Source: Fulvivirga sp. M361
Lineage (GTDB): Bacteria > Bacteroidota > Bacteroidia > Cytophagales > Cyclobacteriaceae
Assembly (NCBI RefSeq): GCF_007097395.1
Contig: NZ_VKDC01000023.1
Coordinates: forward strand, 23,574-87,573
DNA: 64,000 nucleotides
Direction of reading: 5' to 3'
The translations under genes and the position numbers were made by a program. The notes beneath the pieces are model-generated. The model had not been told where the DNA came from and did no database searches. It saw only the letters and a program-made list of their open reading frames with translations. Of this stretch, positions 9,052 to 19,000 are shown piece after piece. Numbering within the stretch: the first letter of the stretch is position 1; every line of letters begins with the position of its first letter.

Positions 9052-9642
9052 TCAATCAGTAGAAGCAGTTTGCTTGTTTAAGAATTTCAAAAAAGACTTC
9101 TTGTCATAGTTAGCCATGCCTACCTTTTTTGAAACAATTTTGCCTTCTTTTGAAATGACGTAAGTGGTAGGTATAGAAGGTGCTCTGAAGACATCGGGAA
9201 CCTTGCTTGCAGCTGTGTAGACCGGGAATGTATATTTTTTTCGATCTATAAATTTTTTGGCTTTTGCAGATTTTTTATCCATTGAAAGCATGATGAAAAT
9301 AATGTCGTCATTATCAATTTTATCATAAAGGCTTTGTATGCTGGGCATTTCAGCAATACAAGGGGGGCACCAACTGGCCCAAACATTCAGAAAAATCACT
9401 TTATTTTTAAACTCTGATAGACTCACCACATTTCCTTCCAGGTCCTGAAGTTTGAAGTTGTAGTCTACGTCTTCTTTTTCTTCTATGCTAAGTTCAGTAT
9501 CAGGTGCTATTAGTCCGGTAGAAAGTATGATACGCTGAGCAAAAGCAGCCACTTCCGTATGTAATCCCGATAAGTAAAGGGTGAGGAAAAGAACGACTAT
9601 GATCCCCCAGCTCTTTAATTCTTTGATTATTTTTTGCTTCAT
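9052..9642 (-). CDS. TlpA/ResA-like membrane-anchored thioredoxin
   Basis: 196 residues with one N-terminal membrane helix (about 12-25) and a periplasmic thioredoxin fold. The redox motif is WCPPC with Cys92 and Cys95, and the cis-Pro segment is APSIPTTYVI. Proteins of this kind reduce disulfides in apocytochrome c or in copper-site assembly proteins, which fits a genome that makes c-type cytochromes (ccoNOP at 39.7-42.9 kb). It is convergent with the sirtuin gene and divergent from tex. Confidence 0.88.
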   Translation of the reverse strand: MKQKIIKELKSWGIIVVLFLTLYLSGLHTEVAAFAQRIILSTGLIAPDTELSIEEKEDVDYNFKLQDLEGNVVSLSEFKNKVIFLNVWASWCPPCIAEMPSIQSLYDKIDNDDIIFIMLSMDKKSAKAKKFIDRKKYTFPVYTAASKVPDVFRAPSIPTTYVISKEGKIVSKKVGMANYDKKSFLKFLNKQTASTD

Positions 9643-9672
9643 AGTATAACAAAGGTAAAGCTTAACAAGCGA

Positions 9673-9701
9673 AATGAATGTCTAAAGGTGGACATTTCAT
9701 T
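9673..9701. promoter_or_regulatory. Imperfect dyad between thioredoxin gene and tex
   Basis: AATGAATGTC (9673-9682) and GACATTTCATT (9691-9701) form an inverted repeat with one unpaired base and an 8-nt centre, inside the 200-bp divergent promoter region. It is a possible operator; nothing links it to a known regulator. Confidence 0.25.
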
Positions 9702-9844
9702 GGATTTCAGTGCGTTTATGGTCATTTCAAAAAACAACTTTCCTTTTGCTTCTTTGCTTACAATTTGTCCGGCAATCTATGGATTCATAGATGAAGGATA
9801 GTAAGTTTGCGGTTATTTCAAAAAAGCATAATCAGGTTAATTGA

Positions 9845-12085
9845 ATGAAAGATAACATTAATAGAATTGCGTCAGAATTTGGTTTGAAAACCTCTCATGT
9901 GGTATCGGTGGTAAAGCTTTTAGATGAAGGGGCTACCGTTCCTTTTATTTCCAGATACCGGAAAGAAATTACCGGTAGTATGGATGAAGTGGCTGTAGCT
10001 TCTGTACGTGACCGGATCATTCAGTTAAGAGACCTTGATAAAAGAAGAGAAGCTATTCTCAAGTCTATTGAAAAGCAGGAAAAGCTAACCCCGGAATTGG
10101 AAGCGCAGATTGAGAAGGCAGAAACATTAGCGGAGTTAGAAGATATTTACCTGCCATATAAACCTAAAAGAAAGACCAGGGCGTCTATGGCGAGAGAAAA
10201 GGGGCTGGAACCTCTTGCCAAGCTTGTTTATGAACAAAAGATTATTGATTTGAATGCAGAGGCAGCACGTTTCATCAATACTGAAAAAGAAGTCACTTCG
10301 ATAGACGATGCATTAAACGGTGCCAGAGACATTATTGCAGAGTGGATCAATGAAAACCAGGAGAGTCGTAAGGTGATGCGTAAACTTTTTGAGTCAGAAG
10401 CATCAATTGCGTCGAAAGTAATTAAAGGGAAGGAGCAGGAAGGTCAGAAGTTCAAGGACTACTTCGATTGGGCAGAGCCGATCCGCAAAACACCATCACA
10501 CCGCTTACTTGCTATGCGAAGAGGCGAGAAGGAAATGTTTCTGACGTTGGATATTGCGCCGGATGAAGATCATGCCATCAGTATGCTTGAAAGACGATTT
10601 GTGCACGGAGTTGGTAGTGCAGCTGATCAGGTTAAGTTAGCTGTGTCAGATGCTTATAAGCGTTTGCTCAAACCTTCAATGGAAACAGAAATCAGATTGC
10701 TTTCTAAAGCAAATGCCGATGAAGAGGCTATAAAAGTATTTTCTGAAAACTTAAGGCAATTACTATTGACAGCGCCACTGGGGCAAAAAAGAGTACTTGC
10801 GATCGACCCTGGTTTTCGTACAGGGTGTAAGGTCGTAGTACTTGATGAACAAGGTAAATTATTGGTGAATGATACTATTTACCCCAATGAACCTCAAAAA
10901 AAAGTGGCGGCCTCTGCTCAAAGTATAAAACACCTTTGTGAAGCATATGATGTGGAAGCTATTGCTATTGGCAATGGTACAGCAAGTCGGGAAACAGAGA
11001 GTTTCGTAAAAGGGATTGGTCTTTCTAAGGCTGTACAGCTATTGATGGTTAATGAAAGCGGTGCGTCTGTTTATTCGGCTTCTGAGGTGGCGCGGGAAGA
11101 GTTTCCTGATTACGATGTTACCGTACGCGGAGCAGTGTCAATTGGGCGAAGGTTAATGGACCCTTTGGCTGAACTGGTTAAAATTGACCCTAAATCCATA
11201 GGAGTAGGCCAGTACCAACATGATGTTGACCAGAGTTCTTTGAAAAAGGGGTTGGACGATATTGTTATGAGTTGTGTGAATTCGGTAGGAGTGGAGCTTA
11301 ACACCGCCAGTAAAGAATTACTGTCTTATGTATCCGGCCTCGGGCCTCAGCTTGCTAAAGGTATTGTAGATTATAGAAATGAAAACGGACCCTTCAAAGA
11401 CCGGAAATCTATTACCAACGTAGCCCGACTGGGAGAGAAGGCTTTTGAACAGGCTGCTGGTTTTTTACGTATTCGGGATGCTGAGAACCCCCTGGATAGA
11501 TCTGCAGTCCATCCGGAAAGCTATGCTATTGTAGCAAAAATGGCCAGGGATCTAAACTGTTCTATTCAGGACCTGGTTCGTGACTCCTCGCTCAGATCAA
11601 GAGTGAATTTGAAAGAATATGTGAGTGAAACGGTAGGGTTACCTACACTAAACGATATTATGAAAGAACTGGACAAGCCTGGCAGGGACCCCCGGCAGGC
11701 CTTTGAAGTCTTCCAATTTCAAGAAGGTGTGAATACCATGAGCGATTTACAGATAGGAATGAAACTCCCTGGACTAGTTACAAATGTAACAAACTTTGGT
11801 GCGTTTGTTGACATTGGAGTACATCAGGACGGTTTGGTACACATAAGCCACTTGTCTGACAGCTTTGTAAAAGACCCGGCAGCATTAGTAAGTGTTCAGC
11901 AAAAAGTACAGGTGACTGTAGTTGAAGTAGATATCAATAGAAAGAGGATTGCATTATCTATGAAAAGCGACCCTTTTGGAAAACAGCCGACCAGACCAAC
12001 CCGATCAAAGAAAAGTGATAATTCCAATCAAGGTGGTGACCTCCAGGAGAAGCTCCAAATTCTTAAGGGACGTTTTAACAACTAA
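9845..12085 (+). CDS. tex: Tex family RNA-binding transcription accessory protein
   Basis: 746 residues, close to the usual Tex length. Tex is a cytoplasmic nucleic-acid-binding protein related to eukaryotic Spt6. Domains in order: N-terminal helical Tex domain (SRYRKEITGSMDEV, YLPYKPKRKTRA), a YqgF/RNaseH-like domain (about 315-440; LAIDPGFRTGCKV), helix-hairpin-helix motifs (about 485-555; SYVSGLGPQLAKGIVDYR) and a C-terminal S1 domain (about 640-710; GLVTNVTNFGAFVDIGVHQD). The ATG at 9845 lies right before the conserved N-terminus. Confidence 0.96.
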   Translation: MKDNINRIASEFGLKTSHVVSVVKLLDEGATVPFISRYRKEITGSMDEVAVASVRDRIIQLRDLDKRREAILKSIEKQEKLTPELEAQIEKAETLAELEDIYLPYKPKRKTRASMAREKGLEPLAKLVYEQKIIDLNAEAARFINTEKEVTSIDDALNGARDIIAEWINENQESRKVMRKLFESEASIASKVIKGKEQEGQKFKDYFDWAEPIRKTPSHRLLAMRRGEKEMFLTLDIAPDEDHAISMLERRFVHGVGSAADQVKLAVSDAYKRLLKPSMETEIRLLSKANADEEAIKVFSENLRQLLLTAPLGQKRVLAIDPGFRTGCKVVVLDEQGKLLVNDTIYPNEPQKKVAASAQSIKHLCEAYDVEAIAIGNGTASRETESFVKGIGLSKAVQLLMVNESGASVYSASEVAREEFPDYDVTVRGAVSIGRRLMDPLAELVKIDPKSIGVGQYQHDVDQSSLKKGLDDIVMSCVNSVGVELNTASKELLSYVSGLGPQLAKGIVDYRNENGPFKDRKSITNVARLGEKAFEQAAGFLRIRDAENPLDRSAVHPESYAIVAKMARDLNCSIQDLVRDSSLRSRVNLKEYVSETVGLPTLNDIMKELDKPGRDPRQAFEVFQFQEGVNTMSDLQIGMKLPGLVTNVTNFGAFVDIGVHQDGLVHISHLSDSFVKDPAALVSVQQKVQVTVVEVDINRKRIALSMKSDPFGKQPTRPTRSKKSDNSNQGGDLQEKLQILKGRFNN

Positions 12086-12124
12086 CTTAAAATTAGTACA
12101 TTGCAATTTGAGTAAATGGTCTAT

Positions 12125-13942
12125 ATGAAAAAAAGGCTTCTTCTTTTCCTGGTATTTATAAGTTCGTTCAGTTCAGAATTAATGGCACAAAAAGTCAAGT
12201 ATAAGGACTTATATCCTCTACTTGAATCCAGCCAGTATGAGCTGGCTATACCGCTGTTGAGAAATTACCTTACAGATGCAAAAGGTGCTCTTAATACAAA
12301 TGCCAATGTACAACTGGCAGTTTATATGGAGCAGCAGGCGATGAAAAGTGACGTATTGAAAGAACCTCAGACCGTAATACATTTTACAGACACAGCCATC
12401 ACCTATTATCGGAAATCGCGTGGTTTGCTTACGGAAAAAGAGTTGAAAAAAAACGATACATATTATGCTCAATATGAAAGGAGAGATGTAAGGACAGGTA
12501 AGGTAGGCGTGAAGCTTTCTGATATACAATACCAATGGGATAAAAAGATTGAGTCACTCACTCGTAGAAACACCTTGATTGTAGAGCTTCAAGGTTACCT
12601 TGAAAGAGCAGTAAGCGCTTATGCAAGGGCTCAGGAAGACTTTCAAAAAATTAAAAACGATTTTCCTACGGAAAAGGCGCTCTATTTAAAGGCGAGTGAA
12701 ATATTGGAAGTAAAACTGGATAGCATTAATAAAAACGCAAACAAAGCTATTATCAATGCGGGTAAGGTTAAGACTGTTCTGGACGATATTGAAAAAGCCG
12801 GATATGACCCGATAATCAATCTGATGCCACTGGAAAGTTATGAAAAAGATGGTATCACTGCGGCTGATTTTACCTCTGATAAGATAGATCTTTGGGATTA
12901 TGAGAAATGGATAGATTTAGTAGAAAAGGAAATCACAGAAAAAATATATCCACTGCGTGCAGAGCTTGTGACCTATGATGAAGCTTTAGTGAAGTTAAAA
13001 GATAGATTGATCAGTAGCTTTGTTGCCACTGCAGATTTGATAAAAGGTCATGAAGATCTGGCGAAACGTTTAATGAAAATAGATCCTGATCCGCTTCCCA
13101 TCCGTATTTTTGATGTTAAAGAAAGTGAAATAACTTACCTGTCCGAATTGATGATCCACAGCGATTATGAGGATAGTGTGGACCTGGACTACAGGGTAGC
13201 AGTATTGCAGAAAAAACTTGAGAAATTAAGTGCTTACGATAGTTTGGTTAAAAGCCTGGCCAATTTTAATTGGAAAGGAGAGTCGGAGTATTATCAACAA
13301 TTCGTGTCAAATTCATTTGATGGGAAAGACGGGTTGGCACAGTTTGTTAGTGTTCAGGAAAGTTATACAAATGATGAGCTTAAGAAACAAAAAAATGAAT
13401 TGGAAAGTATCACCGAACGGTCTAAATGGTTGATTGATGAAGTAGACTCCATCCCGTTATTTGAAATTGATTCAATTATGCCAAATCTTACTACCCAATA
13501 CTTGCCTATGGTTATAGAGCAAAATTTTACCACCGGATTGCGTTTAGTTTCTCCGGATTCTGTAAAAGGATATTTTTCACTGATCACAAAGTCTAAGGAG
13601 CCTAAGAGTAAGGTGTATTTTCAAGTTAGAAAAGAATATATGCAGGAAACTTACTTTACCGATTTAAAGGGTATTGTAACCAAGGATGACTCCGAGCAGG
13701 TTTTCCATTTGATGTTTTATGCACCTATGCCTGAACAGGAAACTTACCTGGCTGACTTGTGTAAAGTCTACGCCTCAGACGGTCTGGCCTGGGAGACGAG
13801 CTTTGTTTTAGATACTTCACCTAAATCACTTGAAGTAGGCAGCGACGGGAATGTGGTCATTGATTATGACCTTGAAAACTATCAAGGAGATAAAGCGTTA
13901 CCCGATCAAATAGTATTTGATAAAAAGGGCAAGGTGCAGTAG
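12125..13942 (+). CDS. Exported protein of unknown function
   Basis: About 605 residues, family not recognised. I prefer the ATG at 12125 over the one at 12116 because it gives a compact signal peptide (KKRLLLFLVFISSF, cleavage near LMAQ). The first 60 residues after cleavage resemble a TPR pair (YPLLESSQYELAIPLLRNY). The middle is long, charged and helical, and the last 180 residues are more beta-like. Cysteines are almost absent. It begins 40 nt after tex and ends at a strong terminator, so it may be co-transcribed with tex. Confidence 0.7.
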   Translation: MKKRLLLFLVFISSFSSELMAQKVKYKDLYPLLESSQYELAIPLLRNYLTDAKGALNTNANVQLAVYMEQQAMKSDVLKEPQTVIHFTDTAITYYRKSRGLLTEKELKKNDTYYAQYERRDVRTGKVGVKLSDIQYQWDKKIESLTRRNTLIVELQGYLERAVSAYARAQEDFQKIKNDFPTEKALYLKASEILEVKLDSINKNANKAIINAGKVKTVLDDIEKAGYDPIINLMPLESYEKDGITAADFTSDKIDLWDYEKWIDLVEKEITEKIYPLRAELVTYDEALVKLKDRLISSFVATADLIKGHEDLAKRLMKIDPDPLPIRIFDVKESEITYLSELMIHSDYEDSVDLDYRVAVLQKKLEKLSAYDSLVKSLANFNWKGESEYYQQFVSNSFDGKDGLAQFVSVQESYTNDELKKQKNELESITERSKWLIDEVDSIPLFEIDSIMPNLTTQYLPMVIEQNFTTGLRLVSPDSVKGYFSLITKSKEPKSKVYFQVRKEYMQETYFTDLKGIVTKDDSEQVFHLMFYAPMPEQETYLADLCKVYASDGLAWETSFVLDTSPKSLEVGSDGNVVIDYDLENYQGDKALPDQIVFDKKGKVQ

Positions 13943-13966
13943 TGGGATAGAGGGATTGTATTCAAT

Positions 13967-14014
13967 AAAAAAGGCTGGATTAATGATCAGGTAATGATTA
14001 ATCCAACCTTTTTT
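13967..14014. terminator. Bidirectional intrinsic terminator
   Basis: An 18-nt arm beginning AAAAAAGGCTGGATTAAT pairs with ATTAATCCAACCTTTTTT with one mismatch around a 12-nt loop. Runs of A and T flank the stem, so it can terminate both of the convergent genes on either side. Confidence 0.85.
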
Positions 14015-14039
14015 ACTCAAAGGTGTTTAAGAAAAAGTT

Positions 14040-14495
14040 CTAACCTATAAGTTTTTTCCAATCTTTAAATCTGAGATTAATACGGTTTTTCATGTATTCG
14101 TAATTATCCCATGTGTCTTTTACATGATAAATGGAAGGTAGTTTCTTGACCAACTCTTCATCGTAATCAGTTCGGTATAATCCACCACCGTAATAGTAAT
14201 ATGTGAACATATTACCCTGTTTGTTGAATAATTCATAACCCAGATAACCATCCCAAATCTCACTCAGAATAGTACATGAGATCTCTCTTCTTTTAAATCT
14301 GAAAATCTGTACCTCAGCCTCATCTTCAAAATACTCCGAATATAGATTGTTGTCTATAATCCAGCCTAAGTACATTCCTATATGGACGTAAGCCTGTTCT
14401 ATTGGCAAGTTATCTGGAAAATTGCCAAGAAAGTGTGTCTTGGCATTGTCATAAATGGTTTTTTGGATTTCTGTTTTTTTGTCTACACTCATCAA
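14040..14495 (-). CDS. Small cytoplasmic protein of unknown function
   Basis: 151 residues, no signal peptide or membrane helix. The segment AYVHIGMYLGWIIDNNLYSE followed by FEDEAEVQIFRFKRR and a YYYYGGGLYRTDYDEEL patch recalls a widespread domain of unknown function found in soluble bacterial proteins (DUF7832-like in my recollection; not verified). It is followed on the same strand by nothing close and lies 36 nt downstream of the SpmAB-like gene, so the two may share a transcript. Confidence 0.65.
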   Translation of the reverse strand: MMSVDKKTEIQKTIYDNAKTHFLGNFPDNLPIEQAYVHIGMYLGWIIDNNLYSEYFEDEAEVQIFRFKRREISCTILSEIWDGYLGYELFNKQGNMFTYYYYGGGLYRTDYDEELVKKLPSIYHVKDTWDNYEYMKNRINLRFKDWKKLIG

Positions 14496-14531
14496 AAGTT
14501 GTCTTTAGCTGCGAAATATAGGAATTCGGTC

Positions 14532-15764
14532 TTAATGAAAAAACATATAACCAAAAAATATTGCTGCAATTATGCCTGCCAGATCTGCTATCAAACCTGC
14601 TTTTACGGCGTATCGGATCTTTTTAATATTGACTGATCCAAAATATACAGTAAGTATGTAGAAGGTAGTCTCTGTAGCTCCTCTGAACATACTTGACAAG
14701 CGCCCTGTAAAAGAGTCAGCACCATAGGTTTTCATTGTTTCCACCATCATACCCTTGGCAGCGCCTCCACTCAATGGTTTCATAATAGCCGTGGGAAGCG
14801 CATCAATAAAATCAGTGTTAAAGCCGGTGGCGCCAACAATCATTTTAATGCCTTCTATAAGAAAGTCCATGGCACCGGATGCCCTGAATACTCCAATACC
14901 CACAAGTATAGCAATAAGGAAAGGAATGATCTTCACCGCAATTTGAAAGCCTTCTTTTGCTCCGTCAATAAAAGTGTCGTAAAGGTTGATCTTATTCCGC
15001 AGGCCAAGCAGCAAAAAAGATATGATCAAAGAAAAAATAATAAGTGTACTGGCTACTGAAGAGACATGCTGTAATTCGGTTTGTGACAGTGTCGAAAAAT
15101 AGTAAACTACGGCCGATATAAACAAGGTAAATCCACCCAAATAGCTTAAAATAATTTTATCGAACAGATTGATCTTTTGATAAATGGCGACTGTAATCAG
15201 GCCCACAAAACTGGAGCAGAAAGTAGCTAATAATAAAGGGACGAATACATCTGTCGGGTTGGCTGCTCCAAGTAGGGAACGATCCAGCATGATGGATATA
15301 GGTATGATGGTGAGTCCTGATGTGTTCAATACCAGGAACATGATCATACCGTTGGAAGCTGTGTCCTTGTCTGAGTTAAGTTCCTGCATTTCTTTCATGG
15401 CTTTTAGCCCTAACGGTGTGGCGGCATTGTCAAGGCCTAATATGTTCGCCGAGAAGTTCATGATGATGGCCCCGTTGGCAGGATGGTCTTTTGGTATTTC
15501 GGGAAACAAGCGACTGAAAAAAGGTCCGATCAGTTTTGAAAGTATACGCACCATGCCACCTTCTTCCCCTATCTTCATTAGCCCTAACCATAATGACATA
15601 ACTCCTGTCAAATAGAGCGATATTTCAAAGCCTGTTTTTGACATGTCAAAAGTGGAGGTAACAATGTCCGGAAATACATTTAAGTCCTTGAAAACTATTA
15701 ATTTGATCAATGCAGTGACAAAAGCAATAAGGAAAAACGCCAGCCATATATAATTCAGTACCAT
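14532..15764 (-). CDS. SpmA-SpmB fusion, nucleoside-recognition (Gate) domain membrane protein
   Basis: 410 residues. The N-terminal half is SpmA-like (TGVMSLWLGLMKIGEEGG; NFSANILGLDNAATPLGLKAM) and the C-terminal half is SpmB-like (FQIAVKIIPFLIAILVGIGVFRASGAMDF; ALPTAIMKPLSGGAAKG). In Bacillus these are two spore maturation proteins made from adjacent genes. Here they form a single polytopic inner-membrane protein, as in other Bacteroidota that do not sporulate. The Gate domain suggests solute transport, but no substrate is known to me. Confidence 0.9.
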   Translation of the reverse strand: MVLNYIWLAFFLIAFVTALIKLIVFKDLNVFPDIVTSTFDMSKTGFEISLYLTGVMSLWLGLMKIGEEGGMVRILSKLIGPFFSRLFPEIPKDHPANGAIIMNFSANILGLDNAATPLGLKAMKEMQELNSDKDTASNGMIMFLVLNTSGLTIIPISIMLDRSLLGAANPTDVFVPLLLATFCSSFVGLITVAIYQKINLFDKIILSYLGGFTLFISAVVYYFSTLSQTELQHVSSVASTLIIFSLIISFLLLGLRNKINLYDTFIDGAKEGFQIAVKIIPFLIAILVGIGVFRASGAMDFLIEGIKMIVGATGFNTDFIDALPTAIMKPLSGGAAKGMMVETMKTYGADSFTGRLSSMFRGATETTFYILTVYFGSVNIKKIRYAVKAGLIADLAGIIAAIFFGYMFFH

Positions 15765-15852
15765 ATTCTTTAATTTCTACTTGTAAGTTGAGTAATTATG
15801 TCAGATTATTACAGTATTGTATTGATTATGAGTAACTAATGTGGTAAAAGTA

Positions 15853-15899
15853 GGTTGTTATACGTAGAGAGAAATACGTTATTTTTCTTATAACCCAAC
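15853..15899. promoter_or_regulatory. Dyad upstream of the giant T9SS gene
   Basis: GGTTGTTATA (15853-15862) and TATAACCCAAC (15889-15899) pair with one bulge, with a nested TACGTA/TACGT pairing inside. It lies about 140 nt upstream of the giant gene in a 270-nt region with no other feature. It may be an operator or leader hairpin; function is inferred only from position. Confidence 0.25.
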
Positions 15900-16036
15900 A
15901 AAGATTTAATATAATTATTCATTTTTTTTAGAAGTATTGCGGTGGTTACGTTAATACAGTGCAGCAGATAAACTAAGGAGTTTAAACGACATAGCGAACC
16001 TAATTAAACAATTTTTGACATATCATGATTATTTAA

Positions 16037-19000
16037 TTGATGAATATTATGTCATCTAGCATAAACAGTAGAACGAGTATGGAGATTTTTTTGAGTAAGA
16101 ACCTGACAGCCATGTTAGGTACTTTTTTGATAATGACGTCGTATATGAGTGGTTGGGCCCAGACCGGTCCTGCTGGTGTGGGTAACTTTGATGGCTCCAA
16201 TGGGCAAAAGGAAAATATCATTTGGTTAGATGCAAGTACACTGGGGCTAGCCGATGGGGCGGCTATTGCTACCTGGCCTGATTTAAGTGGTAATGGCAAC
16301 GATTTAGTTCAACAAGGTGCTGATAATACACCCCTTTTTGAAACCAATGGCTTGTTCGGTGCTAATCATAATGTTGCCCTGTTTGATGGTACGGAACGTT
16401 ATCTGACTTTACCAGACAATGCTGACTTGGATAACGCTTTGGGTGGAATAACGGTCATAGGTGTTATTTATAATCCGATACTTGATGGTGTGGCAAGAGC
16501 AATATATTCCAAACGAAATAGTTCTGGTTCTCAACAGACCTACAGTGCGTTTACGTTTTCATCGTCTCGTTTGAATTTCGATGTACATAATGGTGGTAAC
16601 AGGCGTCTGGCTTCTACTATTGGTTTAAACACGGCTACAGACTATATATTTAGTAATAGATATTCAGGCACATTACAAGAAATTTATTTACAATCAGACG
16701 CTTCGGGGTCCAATAGCACTTCGGGAAATATAAGTAACACTAATTCAAATTTAATTTTAGGAGCTTTAAACAATGATGATGGTAGATATTACAATGGCCA
16801 CATAGCGGAGTTGATTTTTTACAGGGAAGCCCTTAATGATGGTGAGCGTTTGATTGTAGAAAATTACTTGAGCCAGAAATATGGTATCACTATAACCAAT
16901 GACTTTTTTGGTACTGCTGCCGGATTTGATGCTGCTTTTGTGAACGATTTTATGGGAATAGGTACCGGAGATGGAACTAACAAGTTGGGCAGTTCAGGTT
17001 TTAGTGATGCTTTGCAGGTATCCGAAGCGAACGGGTCGCTCAATAGTGCGAATGAGTTTATCATGTTAGCCCATGATAACACAGTCCATGCAGATAATGT
17101 AACAGCGAATATAACTGACCCTGACATCACCGATCGTTGGGCACGTAGTTGGTTTTTGGAAGCGACGGGAGATGTTTCTGTGGAAATGCGGTTCGATTTT
17201 GGTACGGCAGGTCTGGCACCGATAGGAAGTGCTTCTGATTATGTGTTATTATATCGGGCAACTACTGCTGATGATTATACCAGGGTCCTGGCAAGTACCT
17301 ATGTGATCGAAAATGGAGACCAATTAGTGGTTGATCTGGGTAATTTGAGTATGCCATCAGGATATTATACAGTAGGAAGAGGTACGCAATTAGTTACGGA
17401 TAATTGGTATTCTTTTCAATCCGGAAATTGGAATGATCCTCTTACCTGGACCACCATTTCCAATGGTTCGCTTAGAGAACCAACTGGCGGAGGAGTGCCT
17501 CAACCAGGTGATAATGTGACGATTTTATCGGGACGGACAGTCACAATGACCGATAACAACCGTGATGCCGTTACACTTACTGTCAATGGGAGACTGGATA
17601 TCGAAAATACATCTGATCATAATTATTTTGCCATTTCCGGCAATGGTGTAATATCGATAAAAGGGGATGGGTCTTCTAATGATAACTTTCCAACAGGTAA
17701 TACAACATTGTTCGCGGACTCTATAGTAGGAGGTACAGTAGAAATCCTAGGTGCAGGCCTGAATTTGGATAACAACCGGTCATTTAATAATGTAGAGATA
17801 AGTCTTGATAATGCGGCAAGTGTAGCCACTTTACTGGCTGATTACAGTTTAAACGGTGACTTGACGGTATCCAATGGCATTTTACAGATCAATGATAATA
17901 GTGCGACTACGTCCTTGTCTATGACAACTTACGGCACTGTTCAAATTGATGCTGCCGGAGAATTAAATGTTGGTACGGCTAATGTAAGGCATGAATTTAA
18001 TTTTTATGGTGATTTTACGAATAACGGGCGTGCAGAATTTACAAATAGGAGTGTGCCAAACTATGGCGCTGAGGCTACAGATGGTATTATTGATGCCAAT
18101 TTTTTGAGTGGTTCGAGTGATCAAACCATAAATTGTAACGGTGTTACCAACTTTTATCGAATAGAAATTGATAAGGGGCTTGATCAGACTTACATTTTAG
18201 ATATCAATGCGACTGTTGCAGCTAATTTCAACCTGTTTGGTCCGGCAGATTATGGACATTCCTCAGTGGCACAGTTGACTACAAATGAAAATAATTTAGG
18301 ATTGTTAAGGGGAACTGTTCGTCTTAATACGAATGTTGATGTTCCTGTGCTTAATAATACGGGTAACTACAATATTCCGGAATCGGCGCGACTATGGGTT
18401 AATGGGGGTTCGGCCGAAAAGCCAGGAGGTACAGCCATCGTGCCTTATGGTACAGTACAACTAAGTGCGGGAATTCTTAATGCGCCTGTGAACAGTGGGA
18501 TTACTACGAGAGATAACGGCAATATCATAGTAGAAGGAGGTACGATGACGGTTAACCAGATCAGAACATCAGTTCTTGGTGTAGAGAATATTGGTGGTTA
18601 CACGCAAAGTGGTGGTACCGTCAATGTAACCGGCAATAACATTTCTACCAGCTATTATGTATTTAGTCTGACCTATCCCGGAAATACATTCAATATGTCG
18701 GGGGGTACGTTGAATGTTTCCGGTGCACGTACGGGATCAAATACAGGAGGAATATTTATAGCCAGTAGCGAGAGCAATCAGAGTATAACAGGAGGTACGG
18801 TAGTCATGGAGATCAATAGGAACGACGATTTCAAAGTGACCTCATTGTCTCCTTTTTGGAATGTGATCATGCGATATACATCAGGCACCGGAAACGAGGT
18901 AGATCTGATAAATGGTTCCTCAGGAACAGGTGGAAACGTGACTACAATTAACACTCCTGATTTAAGAGTTCTTAACGACCTGATGATTGAAGATGGTATC

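Noticed and set aside
9802..9809. TAAGTTTG as a Bacteroidota -7 promoter element for tex
   Set aside because: It fits TAnnTTTG, but no TTTG element lies at the expected distance upstream.
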